This document shows, one piece after another, positions 24,461 to 34,256 of a DNA stretch of 64,000 bases; positions within the stretch are counted from its first letter, which is position 1, and each line of letters opens with the position of its first letter. This DNA comes from Pseudorhodoferax sp965279475. GTDB lineage: Bacteria > Pseudomonadota > Gammaproteobacteria > Burkholderiales > Burkholderiaceae_C. The position numbers and the translations under genes are program-made. The DNA lies in NCBI GenBank assembly GCA_965279475.1, contig CBDIIA010000003.1:62001-126000 (forward strand), read 5' to 3'. Below the pieces are notes generated by a model. It saw nothing but the letters and a program-made list of their open reading frames with translations, was not told the DNA's origin and ran no database searches.

Positions 24461-26356
24461 ATGCATTTCCGTGACGTGACACGCTTGGCCCGAGCGGCCA
24501 TTTTCCCGGCGACCGGGGTGTTCTTCATGGCGGTCTACCTGCTCGACCTGGAATACGTGCCGTCGGTGCGCGGGCTCGACCTGTCATGGCACACGATGCT
24601 GGCGTACGCCCATGCGCAGAACCTGCAGCACGGCGTCGACGTCATCTTCAACTACGGCCCGTTGTCGTTCATCGAATCGGCGATCTACTTCGAACAGACG
24701 CATCGGGAGAAGCTGGTCCTGCGGGCCCTCTATTTCGTGATTCTCGGTGCGGGATTCTTCTCGGTGCTGCGGATCAGGGGTGTGGTGGCTCTGTTGGCGT
24801 GGTGCTGCCTGACGATGCTCCTGCTCATGCTGCGGGACGTCTATCTGCTGTTCCCTGCGCTGTTGCTGTGCCATCACGAAACCCATAGAAAACCAGGAGA
24901 TGCCGCGCAGTTGGCACTGTCGATCCTGCTGGTCTTCGACGTCGCCTTCGCGTGCCTGGTCAAATCGACCGCGCTGTTTTTTGCGGTTCCGGCGATCGTG
25001 CTGGCCAGCATGTACCGCATCAGGATCCGGGACTACCGGCCCATCGTTCCGGCCTGTTTCGTGCTGTTCCTGATCCTGCTGTTCTGGTTCTCGGGTCAGG
25101 ACATCTCGAATCTCTTCGTGTTCCTGCGTGGATACATCGACGTCTCACGTGCCCACAACGCGGACATGGGGCTGCCTGCGCCGCCGGCCCTGCACCTGGC
25201 CTTCATCGCTGGAGCGGTCGTCGTTGCGACAACGCTCAGGCGCCGCGGCGCTGCGTGGCTGGTGATTGCAATGCTGACCCTTGGGTACCTGCTGGTGGCC
25301 TACAAGATGGGCTTCATGCGCCACGGCGAGCACCCCGAGGCCGCATTCCTGGCGCTGGCTTTCGTGGCTGCCGTCCAGCTCTGGAGTCCGGACAGCCATT
25401 TCCGCAATCACATCCACCGCCGGCTGCTTGCCGGCGTCGCCATCGCGGCGGCCTTGTTCGTCGGGGCGAGCCCGCTGTTCGCTTCCCTGCTGCCGCACGG
25501 GAGCGCCGTCAAGGGCTATGCCAGCGTGGTCCAGCACCGCATCCGCTACGTGTCGGACCCTGCGTTCAGGGCGGCTTCAGATGCCGAAGGGCGCCGCCGG
25601 CATGCAGTGGCTGTGGCCGAGGCAGGCGCCGCCTTTCCGTTCGGCGCCGTCCAGGGGCCGATCGACATCTTTCCGTTCGAATTCGGGCTGGCCTATGCAT
25701 CGGGGTTGCCGATCGCGTCACGACCGGCGTTCCAGTCCTATTTCGCGACCAGCCGCTACATGACCGAGCGCAACGCCGACTTCCTGGACGGTGCGCGCTC
25801 GCCGCGATCTGTGGTGTTCGGCATCATGCCCATCGACGGTCGTCTTGCCGCGCTGGAGGATCCGCTGACGTTGCGTGCCTACCGGCGTGCTTACCAGATC
25901 GACAGGCAGACCCCCGAGGCTCTGCTGTTGACGCGACGTGCCGTACCGTTGACGGAGACACAGTCGTGCCGGACCTCCGTCATCGCGTTCGGCGAACCCC
26001 TGTTGCTTCCGGCGCTGGCACCCGAGCAGGCGCTGTGGGCGCAGGTTGCGCTGCAGCCCACCTGGACCGGCCGTGTCCTGGCCCTGTTCGCCGGGCCGCC
26101 CACGCTGGCCATCACCATCACGACCGTGGCGGGGCGCCGCGATTTCCGGTTTCTGCGCGAGGCGGCCGAGGTCGGCTTCCTGCTGTCGCCCGCCCTGGTC
26201 TCGACCGACGGCGCGGCACGCTTCTTCAAGGGCGAGGGCCGACCGGAGGATCGTGTCGTCAGCATGCAGGTGCCGCGGCCGGGGCGCGTGATGCGCTGGT
26301 TCGCAGACAGCATTCCGGTCAAGTTGTGTACCCTTTCCTGGGCACCCGCCCCATGA
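24461..26356 (+). CDS. Polytopic membrane protein of unknown function
   Basis: The 631-residue protein has about ten membrane helices in its first 360 residues and a soluble C-terminal domain. Residues about 45-70 (DLSWHTMLAYAHAQNLQHGV, then VIFNYGPLSFIES) are a conserved-looking periplasmic loop, reminiscent of GT-C proteins in exopolysaccharide clusters. The C-terminal part has RDFRFLREAAEVGFLLSPAL. It faces away from the 22618 gene across a 187-base gap and leads into the MBOAT/AlgJ-like pair on the same strand. Function is not recognised; a glycan polymerase or transferase is a guess from context. Confidence 0.6.
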   Translation: MHFRDVTRLARAAIFPATGVFFMAVYLLDLEYVPSVRGLDLSWHTMLAYAHAQNLQHGVDVIFNYGPLSFIESAIYFEQTHREKLVLRALYFVILGAGFFSVLRIRGVVALLAWCCLTMLLLMLRDVYLLFPALLLCHHETHRKPGDAAQLALSILLVFDVAFACLVKSTALFFAVPAIVLASMYRIRIRDYRPIVPACFVLFLILLFWFSGQDISNLFVFLRGYIDVSRAHNADMGLPAPPALHLAFIAGAVVVATTLRRRGAAWLVIAMLTLGYLLVAYKMGFMRHGEHPEAAFLALAFVAAVQLWSPDSHFRNHIHRRLLAGVAIAAALFVGASPLFASLLPHGSAVKGYASVVQHRIRYVSDPAFRAASDAEGRRRHAVAVAEAGAAFPFGAVQGPIDIFPFEFGLAYASGLPIASRPAFQSYFATSRYMTERNADFLDGARSPRSVVFGIMPIDGRLAALEDPLTLRAYRRAYQIDRQTPEALLLTRRAVPLTETQSCRTSVIAFGEPLLLPALAPEQALWAQVALQPTWTGRVLALFAGPPTLAITITTVAGRRDFRFLREAAEVGFLLSPALVSTDGAARFFKGEGRPEDRVVSMQVPRPGRVMRWFADSIPVKLCTLSWAPAP

Positions 26357-26414
26357 CCATCACCGCCCCGACGTCCGGCATGGCCGGTACCGCCGCTCTG
26401 TCTCTCGCATTCCC

Positions 26415-27818
26415 ATGAACTTCAGTTCGGTCAGTTTTCTTTTCTACTTTCTGCCGATCTTTCTCAGCGTCTATTTCCTGTCGCGGCGCAGCAATGTCGT
26501 CCTGCTCATCGGCAGCGCGGTGTTCTACGCCTGGGGTGAACTGGCGAATGCCTGGGTGTTGCTGCTGTCCCTGGCCGGCTGCTATCTGTTCGGGCTCGCC
26601 ATCGCTGCCGCTGCGCTGCACTCCAGGAAACGCAGATGGTGGATGGCGTTCGGTGTCGCGTTCCAGCTGCTGCTGCTGAGCACCTTCAAGTACGCGGGTT
26701 TCATGCTGGCGAACCTGGATGCGCTGGGCCTCCACGTCATGGCCGATCGCACGCATCTGCCATCGCTGCCGATCGGCATTTCGTTCTTCACGTTCCATGC
26801 GATCTCCTACTTGATCGATTGCTACCGAGGGGCCATCGCGGCGGAGCGCAGCCTGCTGGCGCTGGCGAACTACCTGCTGCTGTTCCCGCACCTGCTGGCG
26901 GGGCCGATCGTCCGCTACATCAAGATCAAGAGCCAACTGGTCAAGCGCCACTGCAGCATGGCGCGCACGCGGCTCGGCATCGAATTGCTGCTGGTCGGAC
27001 TGGCCCAGAAGCTGTTGCTGGCGAACACGCTTGCCGCACCCGTGGACGCGATCTTCGGGCTGGAGCGGCAGGCGCTTTCGGCGGGCGTCGCCTGGCTGGG
27101 GGGCATCGGCTACGCCTTCCAGATCTACATGGATTTTTCCGGCTATTCCCATATGGCCCTGGGGCTGGCGCTGATGCTCGGATTCGGTTTTCCGCGCAAT
27201 TTCAACTTCCCGTTCCTGTCCAGATCCGTCGGGGAGCTCTGGCGCCGGTGGCACATCAGTCTTGCGAGCTGGCTGCGCGACTATGTCTACCTGCCATTGG
27301 GCGGAAGTCGTCTGGGCACCTGGCGGACCCATTTCAACGTGCTGCTGGTGTTTACGCTGTGCGGCTTGTGGCATGGCGCGGGCTGGACCTTCGTTCTCTG
27401 GGGTGCCTACAACGGCCTGTTCATCGTGCTGGAAAGAGCGGGTCTCGCGAAACGCCTGGCCCGGTGGCCCGGCGTGCTGCAGCAAGGCTACTGCTGCCTG
27501 GTGTTCGTGGTCGGCGTGGTGCTGTTCCGCTCTGACGATCTTGCGCAGGCCGGCCGCTTCTATGTCGCGATGACCGGGTGGTCCCATGCCGCCGAAACTG
27601 CTCCGCTGCTGCAGCGTTATCTGGACACCAAGACGCTCGCGGCCCTGGCGATGGCCAGTCTTTCTCTGTTCCCGCTGCGGCGATGGATGGGCGGCGGGCA
27701 CTTCGCGCGTCCGCGCTGGCCACTGGTGCGGCTGGTGTTCTTTTCGAGCTTGCTGCTGCTCTGCGCGATGACGCTCGCCGGTGGCAGCCACAACCCTTTC
27801 CTCTACTTCAGGTTCTGA
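26415..27818 (+). CDS. MBOAT-family O-acyltransferase (AlgI-like)
   Basis: The 467-residue polytopic protein matches the AlgI/DltB-type MBOAT family: NFSSVSFLFYFLPIFLSVYF at the start, YFSGL-like IYMDFSGYSHMALGLALMLG, FPFLSRSVGELWRRWHISLA, SWLRDYVYLPLGGSR, and the key histidine in LCGLWHGAGWTFVLWGAYNG (near residue 320). Such proteins pass acetyl groups across the inner membrane to a periplasmic transferase. The next gene, 2 bases downstream, encodes the expected SGNH-type partner. Probably O-acetylates the glycan made by this region. Confidence 0.9.
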   Translation: MNFSSVSFLFYFLPIFLSVYFLSRRSNVVLLIGSAVFYAWGELANAWVLLLSLAGCYLFGLAIAAAALHSRKRRWWMAFGVAFQLLLLSTFKYAGFMLANLDALGLHVMADRTHLPSLPIGISFFTFHAISYLIDCYRGAIAAERSLLALANYLLLFPHLLAGPIVRYIKIKSQLVKRHCSMARTRLGIELLLVGLAQKLLLANTLAAPVDAIFGLERQALSAGVAWLGGIGYAFQIYMDFSGYSHMALGLALMLGFGFPRNFNFPFLSRSVGELWRRWHISLASWLRDYVYLPLGGSRLGTWRTHFNVLLVFTLCGLWHGAGWTFVLWGAYNGLFIVLERAGLAKRLARWPGVLQQGYCCLVFVVGVVLFRSDDLAQAGRFYVAMTGWSHAAETAPLLQRYLDTKTLAALAMASLSLFPLRRWMGGGHFARPRWPLVRLVFFSSLLLLCAMTLAGGSHNPFLYFRF

Positions 27819-27820
27819 CC

Positions 27821-29038
27821 ATGGCCCTCTTACGCTATCGATGGTGGAACGCAGGCCTGGTAGCGGTCTGGTGCGGGATGGTGTGCCTGCCCTTGCTGGC
27901 GCCCTGGCTTCCCGGAGCTGGCGAGGTGTTGAGCGAGAACCGCAAGCTTGCCGCGCCGCCGAAGCGGCCTGAAAACGCGAGGGATGTCCCGCCGTTTCTT
28001 GCTGCCGCTCAGGCCTGGCTCAACGATCATTTCGGGTTTCGATCGTCGCTGCTGGCCGCCTACAACCGGGTTCACTACGCGATGTTCCACACCTTCGCTG
28101 CGCGCGAACTGGTGGCCGGCCGGGACGGTTTTGTCTTCCTTGGGGCAGACGGCCTGTCGCACCACAACATGATCCGGGCGCTGTGCGGGGCGGACCGCCC
28201 ACAGGTCCCCTACGAGGCAACCACAGCGCAGTTCCGAAGCCTGATGCTGCAGTCGATCGGCATGGCTCCGAACAGCTATTTCCTGGTGGTCCCTGACAAA
28301 TCACGCCTGCAACCCGACAAGCTGCCGCGCTGGCTACAGCAGGAGTGTGCGCCGTTCAAGCCACCGTTCGAAGGCATGGCGGCCACCCTTGCGCAACAGC
28401 CCGACGCAGGTACAAGGTTGTTCTACCCGATCGCCCCGATGCGATCGACGCAGCAGCAAAGCCCGGTGTATCCCGCACCCAATTTCCACTGGGACTATCC
28501 GGGTGCGCTGCCCACCGCCGTGTGGCTGGCCGAAGGACAGTGGAAATTGTCCAGGCGCTTCACGGTCCCACTACGCGACGCAGTTCACCCGTTCGACATG
28601 CAGCAGTTCGCGCCGGGGCTGACATTCGATTACCCCACCCGGGTGCCGCGGTACGACACCGATCAGGTGCTGGTGTGCCACAACAAGCCGGAATGCTTTC
28701 CCGAGTTTCCTGAGGTCGCCACCCAACTGGTGCAGGTGGCGCGCTTTCGCAGTGCCTGGCAACATCCACCGGAGCACAGGCGCCCCAGGCTGGTCATCTT
28801 CGGCGACTCTTTCGGTGAAGCCATCGCCGACCCTCTCGCCCCTTATTTCGCGGAGGTCTGGTACTTTTCGATGAACGAGCTTGCCAGGCTTTCCCCCGCA
28901 CAGCGAGACCAGCTGCGGCATGTCGCGATTGACCTGTTCGCGCCTGACGTGCTGCTGCATGTGTATCACGAAGCAACCGTGGTCCTGGGGCATGAGAGGT
29001 ATCTGCCGAATGTGATGGCGCTGATGCTAGGCCGGTGA
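27821..29038 (+). CDS. AlgJ/AlgX-like SGNH acetyltransferase
   Basis: The 405-residue product has a membrane anchor at the N-terminus (GLVAVWCGMVCLPLLAPWLP) followed by the AlgX_N-type domain: ENRKLAAPPKRPENARDVPP, WLNDHFGFRSSLLAAYNRVH and FVFLGADGLSHHNMIRAL. The catalytic nucleophile motif is LVIFGDSFGEAI near residue 325, and DVLLHVYHEATVV is near the end. These are the features of AlgJ/AlgX and DHHW-type periplasmic O-acetyltransferases. It forms a pair with the upstream MBOAT. I chose ATG 27821, since the frame open upstream lies within the MBOAT gene. Confidence 0.85.
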   Translation: MALLRYRWWNAGLVAVWCGMVCLPLLAPWLPGAGEVLSENRKLAAPPKRPENARDVPPFLAAAQAWLNDHFGFRSSLLAAYNRVHYAMFHTFAARELVAGRDGFVFLGADGLSHHNMIRALCGADRPQVPYEATTAQFRSLMLQSIGMAPNSYFLVVPDKSRLQPDKLPRWLQQECAPFKPPFEGMAATLAQQPDAGTRLFYPIAPMRSTQQQSPVYPAPNFHWDYPGALPTAVWLAEGQWKLSRRFTVPLRDAVHPFDMQQFAPGLTFDYPTRVPRYDTDQVLVCHNKPECFPEFPEVATQLVQVARFRSAWQHPPEHRRPRLVIFGDSFGEAIADPLAPYFAEVWYFSMNELARLSPAQRDQLRHVAIDLFAPDVLLHVYHEATVVLGHERYLPNVMALMLGR

Positions 29039-29131
29039 TCCGCCCGCCACCTCCGCGGCTTCGCCCCCAGATCCCTGAGGAGATCGGCAGCCCCGGCACA
29101 ATCCCCGCCACGCCGACTCTCACCTACCGCC

Positions 29132-30067
<936 letters not shown>

Positions 30068-30107
30068 CGGGGCGGCGTTGACAGGGCGGCACGGTGGCCC
30101 GCAAGGG

Positions 30108-30151
30108 CCGTCATGCGCCATTCACGCCGATTTCATGCGGACGTCATGTGC
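30108..30151 (+). promoter_or_regulatory. Four-repeat PHO box (PhoB binding site)
   Basis: Four head-to-tail 11-base units lie before the phoD-like gene: ccgTCATgcgc (30108-30118), catTCACgccg (30119-30129), attTCATgcgg (30130-30140) and acgTCATgtgc (30141-30151). TCA recurs at 30111, 30122, 30133 and 30144, exactly every 11 bases, at consensus positions 4-6 of the PhoB repeat (TGTCA core). Two PhoB dimers would fit. The site ends 41 bases before the ATG, in the position of a -35 element. Confidence 0.75.
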
Positions 30152-30192
30152 CGCCCGCAAGCTGTGTGACTTTGTTCCAACCAGAGTCCACG

Positions 30193-31926
30193 ATGAAGCC
30201 CACGCCGCCCTTGACCCATGTCTTTGCCGATGCCGAACAGCACCAGCCCGGCCGCCGCCGCTTCGTCCGCCAGGTCGCGCTCGGCGCCGCGGCGATCAGC
30301 GGCCTGGCACTGGCCGGCTGCGGTGGCAATGACGACGATCCTGCGGTCAGCTTCTCGCACGGCGTGGCCAGCGGCGACCCGCTGTCCGACCGCATCATGC
30401 TGTGGACGCGTGTGACCAGCGGCACCACGGCCGATGTGCCGGTGCGCTGGGAGGTGGCGAGCGACAGCACTTTTGCCACGCTCGTGGCCAGCGGCGACGC
30501 CACCGCCGCCGCGGCGCGCGACTACACGGTCAAGGTCGATGCGGGAGGACTTGCGGCCGGCCGCACCTACTACTACCGCTTTCGCGCCTATGGCACGACC
30601 TCGGTGGCCGGTCGTACCCGGACCCTTCCGGCAGCCGGCGTCGCGCAGGTCAAGCTGGCGGTGTTCTCGTGCGCCAACTATCCGGCGGGCTACTTCAACG
30701 TCTATGCCGAAGCAGCCAAGCGCAGCGACTTCGATGCGACCGTGCACCTGGGCGACTACATCTACGAATATGCCCGCGACGGTTATGCGTCGACGCAGGC
30801 CGCGGCGCTGGGTCGGTTGTCGGAGCCCGCGAACGAGATCCTGTCGCTGGCCGACTACCGGCGCCGCCACGCGCAGTACCGCAGCGACACCGATCTGCAG
30901 GCGCTGCACGCGGCCGCGCCGATGATCGCCGTGTGGGACGACCACGAGGTCGCCAACGACACCTACCTCACCGGCGCCGAGAACCACCAGCCCGCGACAG
31001 AAGGCGACTTCGCCGTGCGCAAGGCCGCGGCCATCCAGGCCTACCACGAGTGGATGCCCACGCGCAGCGCGCAGCCCGCGCTGATCTACCGCAGCTTCGA
31101 CTTCGGCAACCTTGTCGCGCTGCACATGCTCGACACCCGCCTGATCGGACGCGACAAGCAGCTCTCGTACACCGACTATTTCACCGCGACCGGCCTCGAT
31201 GCCGCGGCCTTTACCGCCGCCGTCGGCAACCCCACGCGCCAGCTGATGGGCAGCACGCAGACCACCTGGCTGCAGCAGCAGATGGCTGCCTCCACCGCCA
31301 CCTGGCAGGTGCTGGGCCAGCAGGTGCTGATGGCGCGCATGAACATCCCGGCACCGATCCTGCTCGAGACCTTGTCGCCCGGCACCGGCGTCAGCGTGTC
31401 GCAGTACGCCGCCATCGCCGGCAAGGCCGCTACCGCGCCGGCCACGCTCACGGCCACCGAGAAGGCCATCCTCGCGCAGCCGGCCATCCCCTACAACCTC
31501 GACGCCTGGGACGGCTACCAGGCCGCACGCGAAACCGTGCTCGGCATGGCCCGCGGCCTCGACAAGAACCTGGTGGTGCTGGCCGGCGACACGCACAACG
31601 GCTGGGCCAGCGACCTGCTGGACGCCAGCCAGCGCCAGGTCGGCGTGGAGTTCGCCACCTCGTCCGTCACCTCGCCCGGCTTCGAGGAATACCTGCCCGG
31701 CGAGAACCCCGCCACGCTGGCCGCGTCGCTCACGCAGCTGATCGGCCCGCTGCAGTACTGCGACACGGCGCGCCGCGGCTACATGGTGCTCACCGCCACG
31801 GCCACCGAGTGCCGCGCCGAGTGGACCTATGTGAACACCGTCACCAGCCGCAGCTACACCGCGGTGACCGACAAGGCGCTGAAGGTGCTGCCCGGCGCGG
31901 CCAACCGCAAGATCGTGGCGGCCTGA
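30193..31926 (+). CDS. phoD: PhoD-like alkaline phosphatase D family protein, Tat-exported
   Basis: The 577-residue protein starts with a twin-arginine signal (GRRRFVRQVALGAAAISGLA) ending at LAGCGG, so it may also be lipidated. The PhoD_N domain follows (FSHGVASGDPLSDRIMLWTR). The metallophosphatase core has KLAVFSCANYPAGYFNVYAE, VHLGDYIYEYARDGY, VWDDHEVANDTYLTGAEN, LHMLDTRLIGRD and VVLAGDTHNGWASDL. These supply the Asp, His and Cys ligands of the iron/calcium site. It hydrolyses phosphate mono- and diesters in the periplasm. The ATG at 30193 is chosen because the open frame upstream crosses the PHO box. Expression under phosphate starvation is expected. Confidence 0.9.
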   Translation: MKPTPPLTHVFADAEQHQPGRRRFVRQVALGAAAISGLALAGCGGNDDDPAVSFSHGVASGDPLSDRIMLWTRVTSGTTADVPVRWEVASDSTFATLVASGDATAAAARDYTVKVDAGGLAAGRTYYYRFRAYGTTSVAGRTRTLPAAGVAQVKLAVFSCANYPAGYFNVYAEAAKRSDFDATVHLGDYIYEYARDGYASTQAAALGRLSEPANEILSLADYRRRHAQYRSDTDLQALHAAAPMIAVWDDHEVANDTYLTGAENHQPATEGDFAVRKAAAIQAYHEWMPTRSAQPALIYRSFDFGNLVALHMLDTRLIGRDKQLSYTDYFTATGLDAAAFTAAVGNPTRQLMGSTQTTWLQQQMAASTATWQVLGQQVLMARMNIPAPILLETLSPGTGVSVSQYAAIAGKAATAPATLTATEKAILAQPAIPYNLDAWDGYQAARETVLGMARGLDKNLVVLAGDTHNGWASDLLDASQRQVGVEFATSSVTSPGFEEYLPGENPATLAASLTQLIGPLQYCDTARRGYMVLTATATECRAEWTYVNTVTSRSYTAVTDKALKVLPGAANRKIVAA

Positions 31927-32082
31927 GCAGGCCCGGCGGCAACGGCGGGGGTCGCCGGTCGAGTTGAATTTTCTTCATGAATCCCCCTGCATCTTTCGTT
32001 TGTCTTTTGACGGCCTTTGCCTTTCAATAGCCGGCAAGAGACAACACCGGGCCGTGCCCGGTGCCCGCCGCGAAAGGTTTGC

Positions 32083-32856
32083 ATGCACACGTTGAGCGAC
32101 TACAGCGCCGCCGAGCGCCAGGCCAGGATCGATCTGGCCGCCTGCTATCGGCTCCACGCCTTCTATGGCTGGACCGACCTGATCTACACCCACATCTCGG
32201 CCCGTGTGCCGGGGCCGGAGCCGCACTTCCTGCTGAACCCGTTCGGGCTGATGTTCGACGAGGTCAAGGCGTCGAACCTGTTGAAGATCGACCTCGACGG
32301 CAACCTGGTCGAACCCTCGCCGCATGCCATCCACCGCGCGGGTTTCGTGATCCACAGCGCCGTGCACGGCGGCCGCGACGATGCGCATTGCGTGATCCAC
32401 GCTCACACCCGCGCCGGCCTGGCCGTGTCGACGATGGAGTGCGGGCTGCTGCCGCTGACCCAGCACGCGATGATGTTCCACGGCCGCGTGGCCTACCACG
32501 ACAGCGAGGGCCTGGCCAACGACCCCGACGAGCGGCAGCGCCTGGTGCGCGACCTCGGCGACAAGCCGGTGATGATCCTGCGCAACCATGGCACGCTGGT
32601 GGCAGGCGAGACGGTCGGGCAGGCCTTCAGCATGATGTGGCATCTGGAGATGGCGATGCAGGCGCAGGTCGATGCGCTGGCCAGCGGCCAGAAGCTCACG
32701 CGCCCCAGTGACGCGCTGGCCGAGCGCATCGCCTCCAACGCCTTTCTTACGCCCGGTGTGCCGCGCAAGAACGGCACCGTCAGCCCGCTCGGCCACATGG
32801 AGTGGCCGGCGCTGCTGCGCAAGCTCGACCGCATCGACCCTTCCTACAAAGAATGA
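32083..32856 (+). CDS. Class II aldolase/adducin family protein
   Basis: The 257-residue protein has the class II aldolase/adducin fold: YGWTDLIYTHISARVPG, LLNPFGLMFDEVKASNLLKI, CVIHAHTRAGLAVSTM (metal-binding His-x-His), ILRNHGTLVAGETVGQAFSM (third His). Members include fuculose-phosphate aldolase and non-enzymatic adducins. Active-site histidines are present, so it is probably an enzyme; the substrate is unknown. The Bug receptor follows 51 bases downstream on the same strand, which suggests a small catabolic unit for an organic acid or sugar acid. Confidence 0.85.
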   Translation: MHTLSDYSAAERQARIDLAACYRLHAFYGWTDLIYTHISARVPGPEPHFLLNPFGLMFDEVKASNLLKIDLDGNLVEPSPHAIHRAGFVIHSAVHGGRDDAHCVIHAHTRAGLAVSTMECGLLPLTQHAMMFHGRVAYHDSEGLANDPDERQRLVRDLGDKPVMILRNHGTLVAGETVGQAFSMMWHLEMAMQAQVDALASGQKLTRPSDALAERIASNAFLTPGVPRKNGTVSPLGHMEWPALLRKLDRIDPSYKE

Positions 32857-32907
32857 GTGGCACGCGGCCGCGCTGTACGCGGTCAGCGGAGCCCTGAGGA
32901 GACAAGC

Positions 32908-33897
32908 ATGCATTTCCGCCTCGGCCGCCTGTTCGGCCGCACCCTGCTGCCGCTGTGCGCGCTCGCGCTGCCGTTCGGCGCCGCCCACGCGCAGGACTAC
33001 CCCAACAAGCCGGTGCGCATCGTCATCCCCTACACCGCCGGCGGCGGGGCGGATGCGGCGGCACGCCTGGTAGCCAACCACTTCGGCAAGGCCTTCGGGC
33101 AGTCGTTCATCGTCGACGCCAAGCCCGGCGGCAACACCGTGATCGCCACGGTGGCCGTGGCGCGCGCGCCTGCCGATGGCTACACCTTGCTGATGACCGG
33201 CGGAGCCACGATGTCGCTGCTGCCGCTGGTGAGCGACAAGCTGCCGTTCGATGCGCTGACCGACTTCGCGCCGATCGGCATGCTGTCGCGCTTTCCGTAT
33301 GCGGTGGTGTCGTCGGCCAAGTTCGAGGCGACCACGCTGCGCGAGGCACTCGACCTGGCGCGTGCCAAACCCGGCCAGATCGCCTACGCCTCCAACGCCA
33401 CCGGCGGCACCGTGCACCTGGGCATGGAGCTGCTGGCGCAGAACGCCAAGGTGAAGCTGAACCACATCCCGTACAAGGGGTTCGCCGCCGCGATGCCCGA
33501 CGTGATCGCCGGCCGCACGCAACTGATGATGTCCGACCTGGCGCCGATCGATGCGCAGGCCAAGGCCGGTTCGGTGCGCGTCCTGGCCGTCACGTCGGCG
33601 CAGCGTTCACCGTTCTTCCCTGGCGTGCCCACGGTGGCCGAGTCGGGTTTTCCGGGCTACGAGCTGAACATCTGGTTCGCGCTCTACGCACCGGCGAAGA
33701 CCCCGCCCGCCATCGTCGCCCGGCTGAGCGACGAGCTGCGCAACTGGCTGTCGGGCCCCGAGGCCCGTGCCTCCTTCGCGGCGATTGGCCACGAAGCCGC
33801 GCCGACCACGGGCGAAGCGGTGCGGCAGACCATCGTCGCCGAACAGAAGTCGTTCCTGCCGACCGTGCAGGCGGCCGGCATCAAGGCCAGCGACTGA
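32908..33897 (+). CDS. Bug-family tripartite tricarboxylate transporter substrate-binding protein
   Basis: The 329-residue protein has a signal peptide ending AHAQ, then the Bug signature YPNKPVRIVIPYTAGGGADA. It continues with VDAKPGGNTVIATVAVARAP, DGYTLLMTGGATMSLLP, VKLNHIPYKGFAAAMPDVIA, VRVLAVTSAQRSPFFPGVPT and PGYELNIWFALYAPAKTP. It binds carboxylates in the periplasm, usually for a TctAB permease encoded elsewhere; none is present nearby. AGGAGA lies ahead of ATG 32908. Probably co-transcribed with the aldolase-like gene. Confidence 0.9.
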   Translation: MHFRLGRLFGRTLLPLCALALPFGAAHAQDYPNKPVRIVIPYTAGGGADAAARLVANHFGKAFGQSFIVDAKPGGNTVIATVAVARAPADGYTLLMTGGATMSLLPLVSDKLPFDALTDFAPIGMLSRFPYAVVSSAKFEATTLREALDLARAKPGQIAYASNATGGTVHLGMELLAQNAKVKLNHIPYKGFAAAMPDVIAGRTQLMMSDLAPIDAQAKAGSVRVLAVTSAQRSPFFPGVPTVAESGFPGYELNIWFALYAPAKTPPAIVARLSDELRNWLSGPEARASFAAIGHEAAPTTGEAVRQTIVAEQKSFLPTVQAAGIKASD

Positions 33898-33900
33898 AGC

Positions 33901-34161
33901 TTACGCCGCCGGCATCGACACGCTTAGCTTCGACGGCTCGATCGCATAGAGCAGCGCGCGGCGGTGGTCGCGTGTGCTGAACGAATCGCAGGCGCCCAGC
34001 ACGATGTCGCGCGGATCGTCGTCCAGCGTCAGCCAGACCGAGCCGCTGCGGCAGACGATCTCCATGCCGGCCGCGTCGTCGAGCCGGTAGATGGCCTGGT
34101 GGCCCAGCTGCAGGTGCAGGGCGGCGCGGTACTGGCCCGGCGCGGCGGTGTGCGGTGTCAT
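33901..34161 (-). CDS. DUF2917-domain protein
   Basis: From ATG 34161 the protein is 86 residues, containing LQLGHQAIYRLDDAAGMEIVC and RSGSVWLTLDDDPRDIVLGA, the DUF2917 cupin-like core. DUF2917 proteins of Burkholderiales are often encoded opposite a LysR-type regulator, as here (95-base divergent gap), which suggests control by that regulator. The function is unknown. The open frame extends upstream to 34263, but that part overlaps the regulator promoter. Confidence 0.8.
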   Translation of the reverse strand: MTPHTAAPGQYRAALHLQLGHQAIYRLDDAAGMEIVCRSGSVWLTLDDDPRDIVLGACDSFSTRDHRRALLYAIEPSKLSVSMPAA

Positions 34162-34171
34162 GGTTTTCCCC

Positions 34172-34239
34172 TTCGAATGCTGCGTTGGAATCAATATACT
34201 GAGACGGCCTCCTTGCTTCAAACGGTGGATCGGAATCCA
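34172..34239 (+). promoter_or_regulatory. Candidate promoter and operator of LysR gene
   Basis: TTCGAA (34172-34177), a 17-base spacer and TATACT (34195-34200) form a plausible sigma-70 promoter toward the LysR gene. An inverted repeat TGGAT-cgga-ATCCA (34226-34239) lies between it and the start. The gap also serves the divergent DUF2917 gene. Assignment rests on sequence match alone. Confidence 0.4.
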
Positions 34240-34256
34240 TCGCATGCGTGCAGAGA

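Noticed and set aside
30096..30109. Rho-independent terminator after the DUF808 gene
   Set aside because: GGCCC-gcaa-GGGCC can pair but has no T run, and its right arm runs into the PHO box, so I only mention it.
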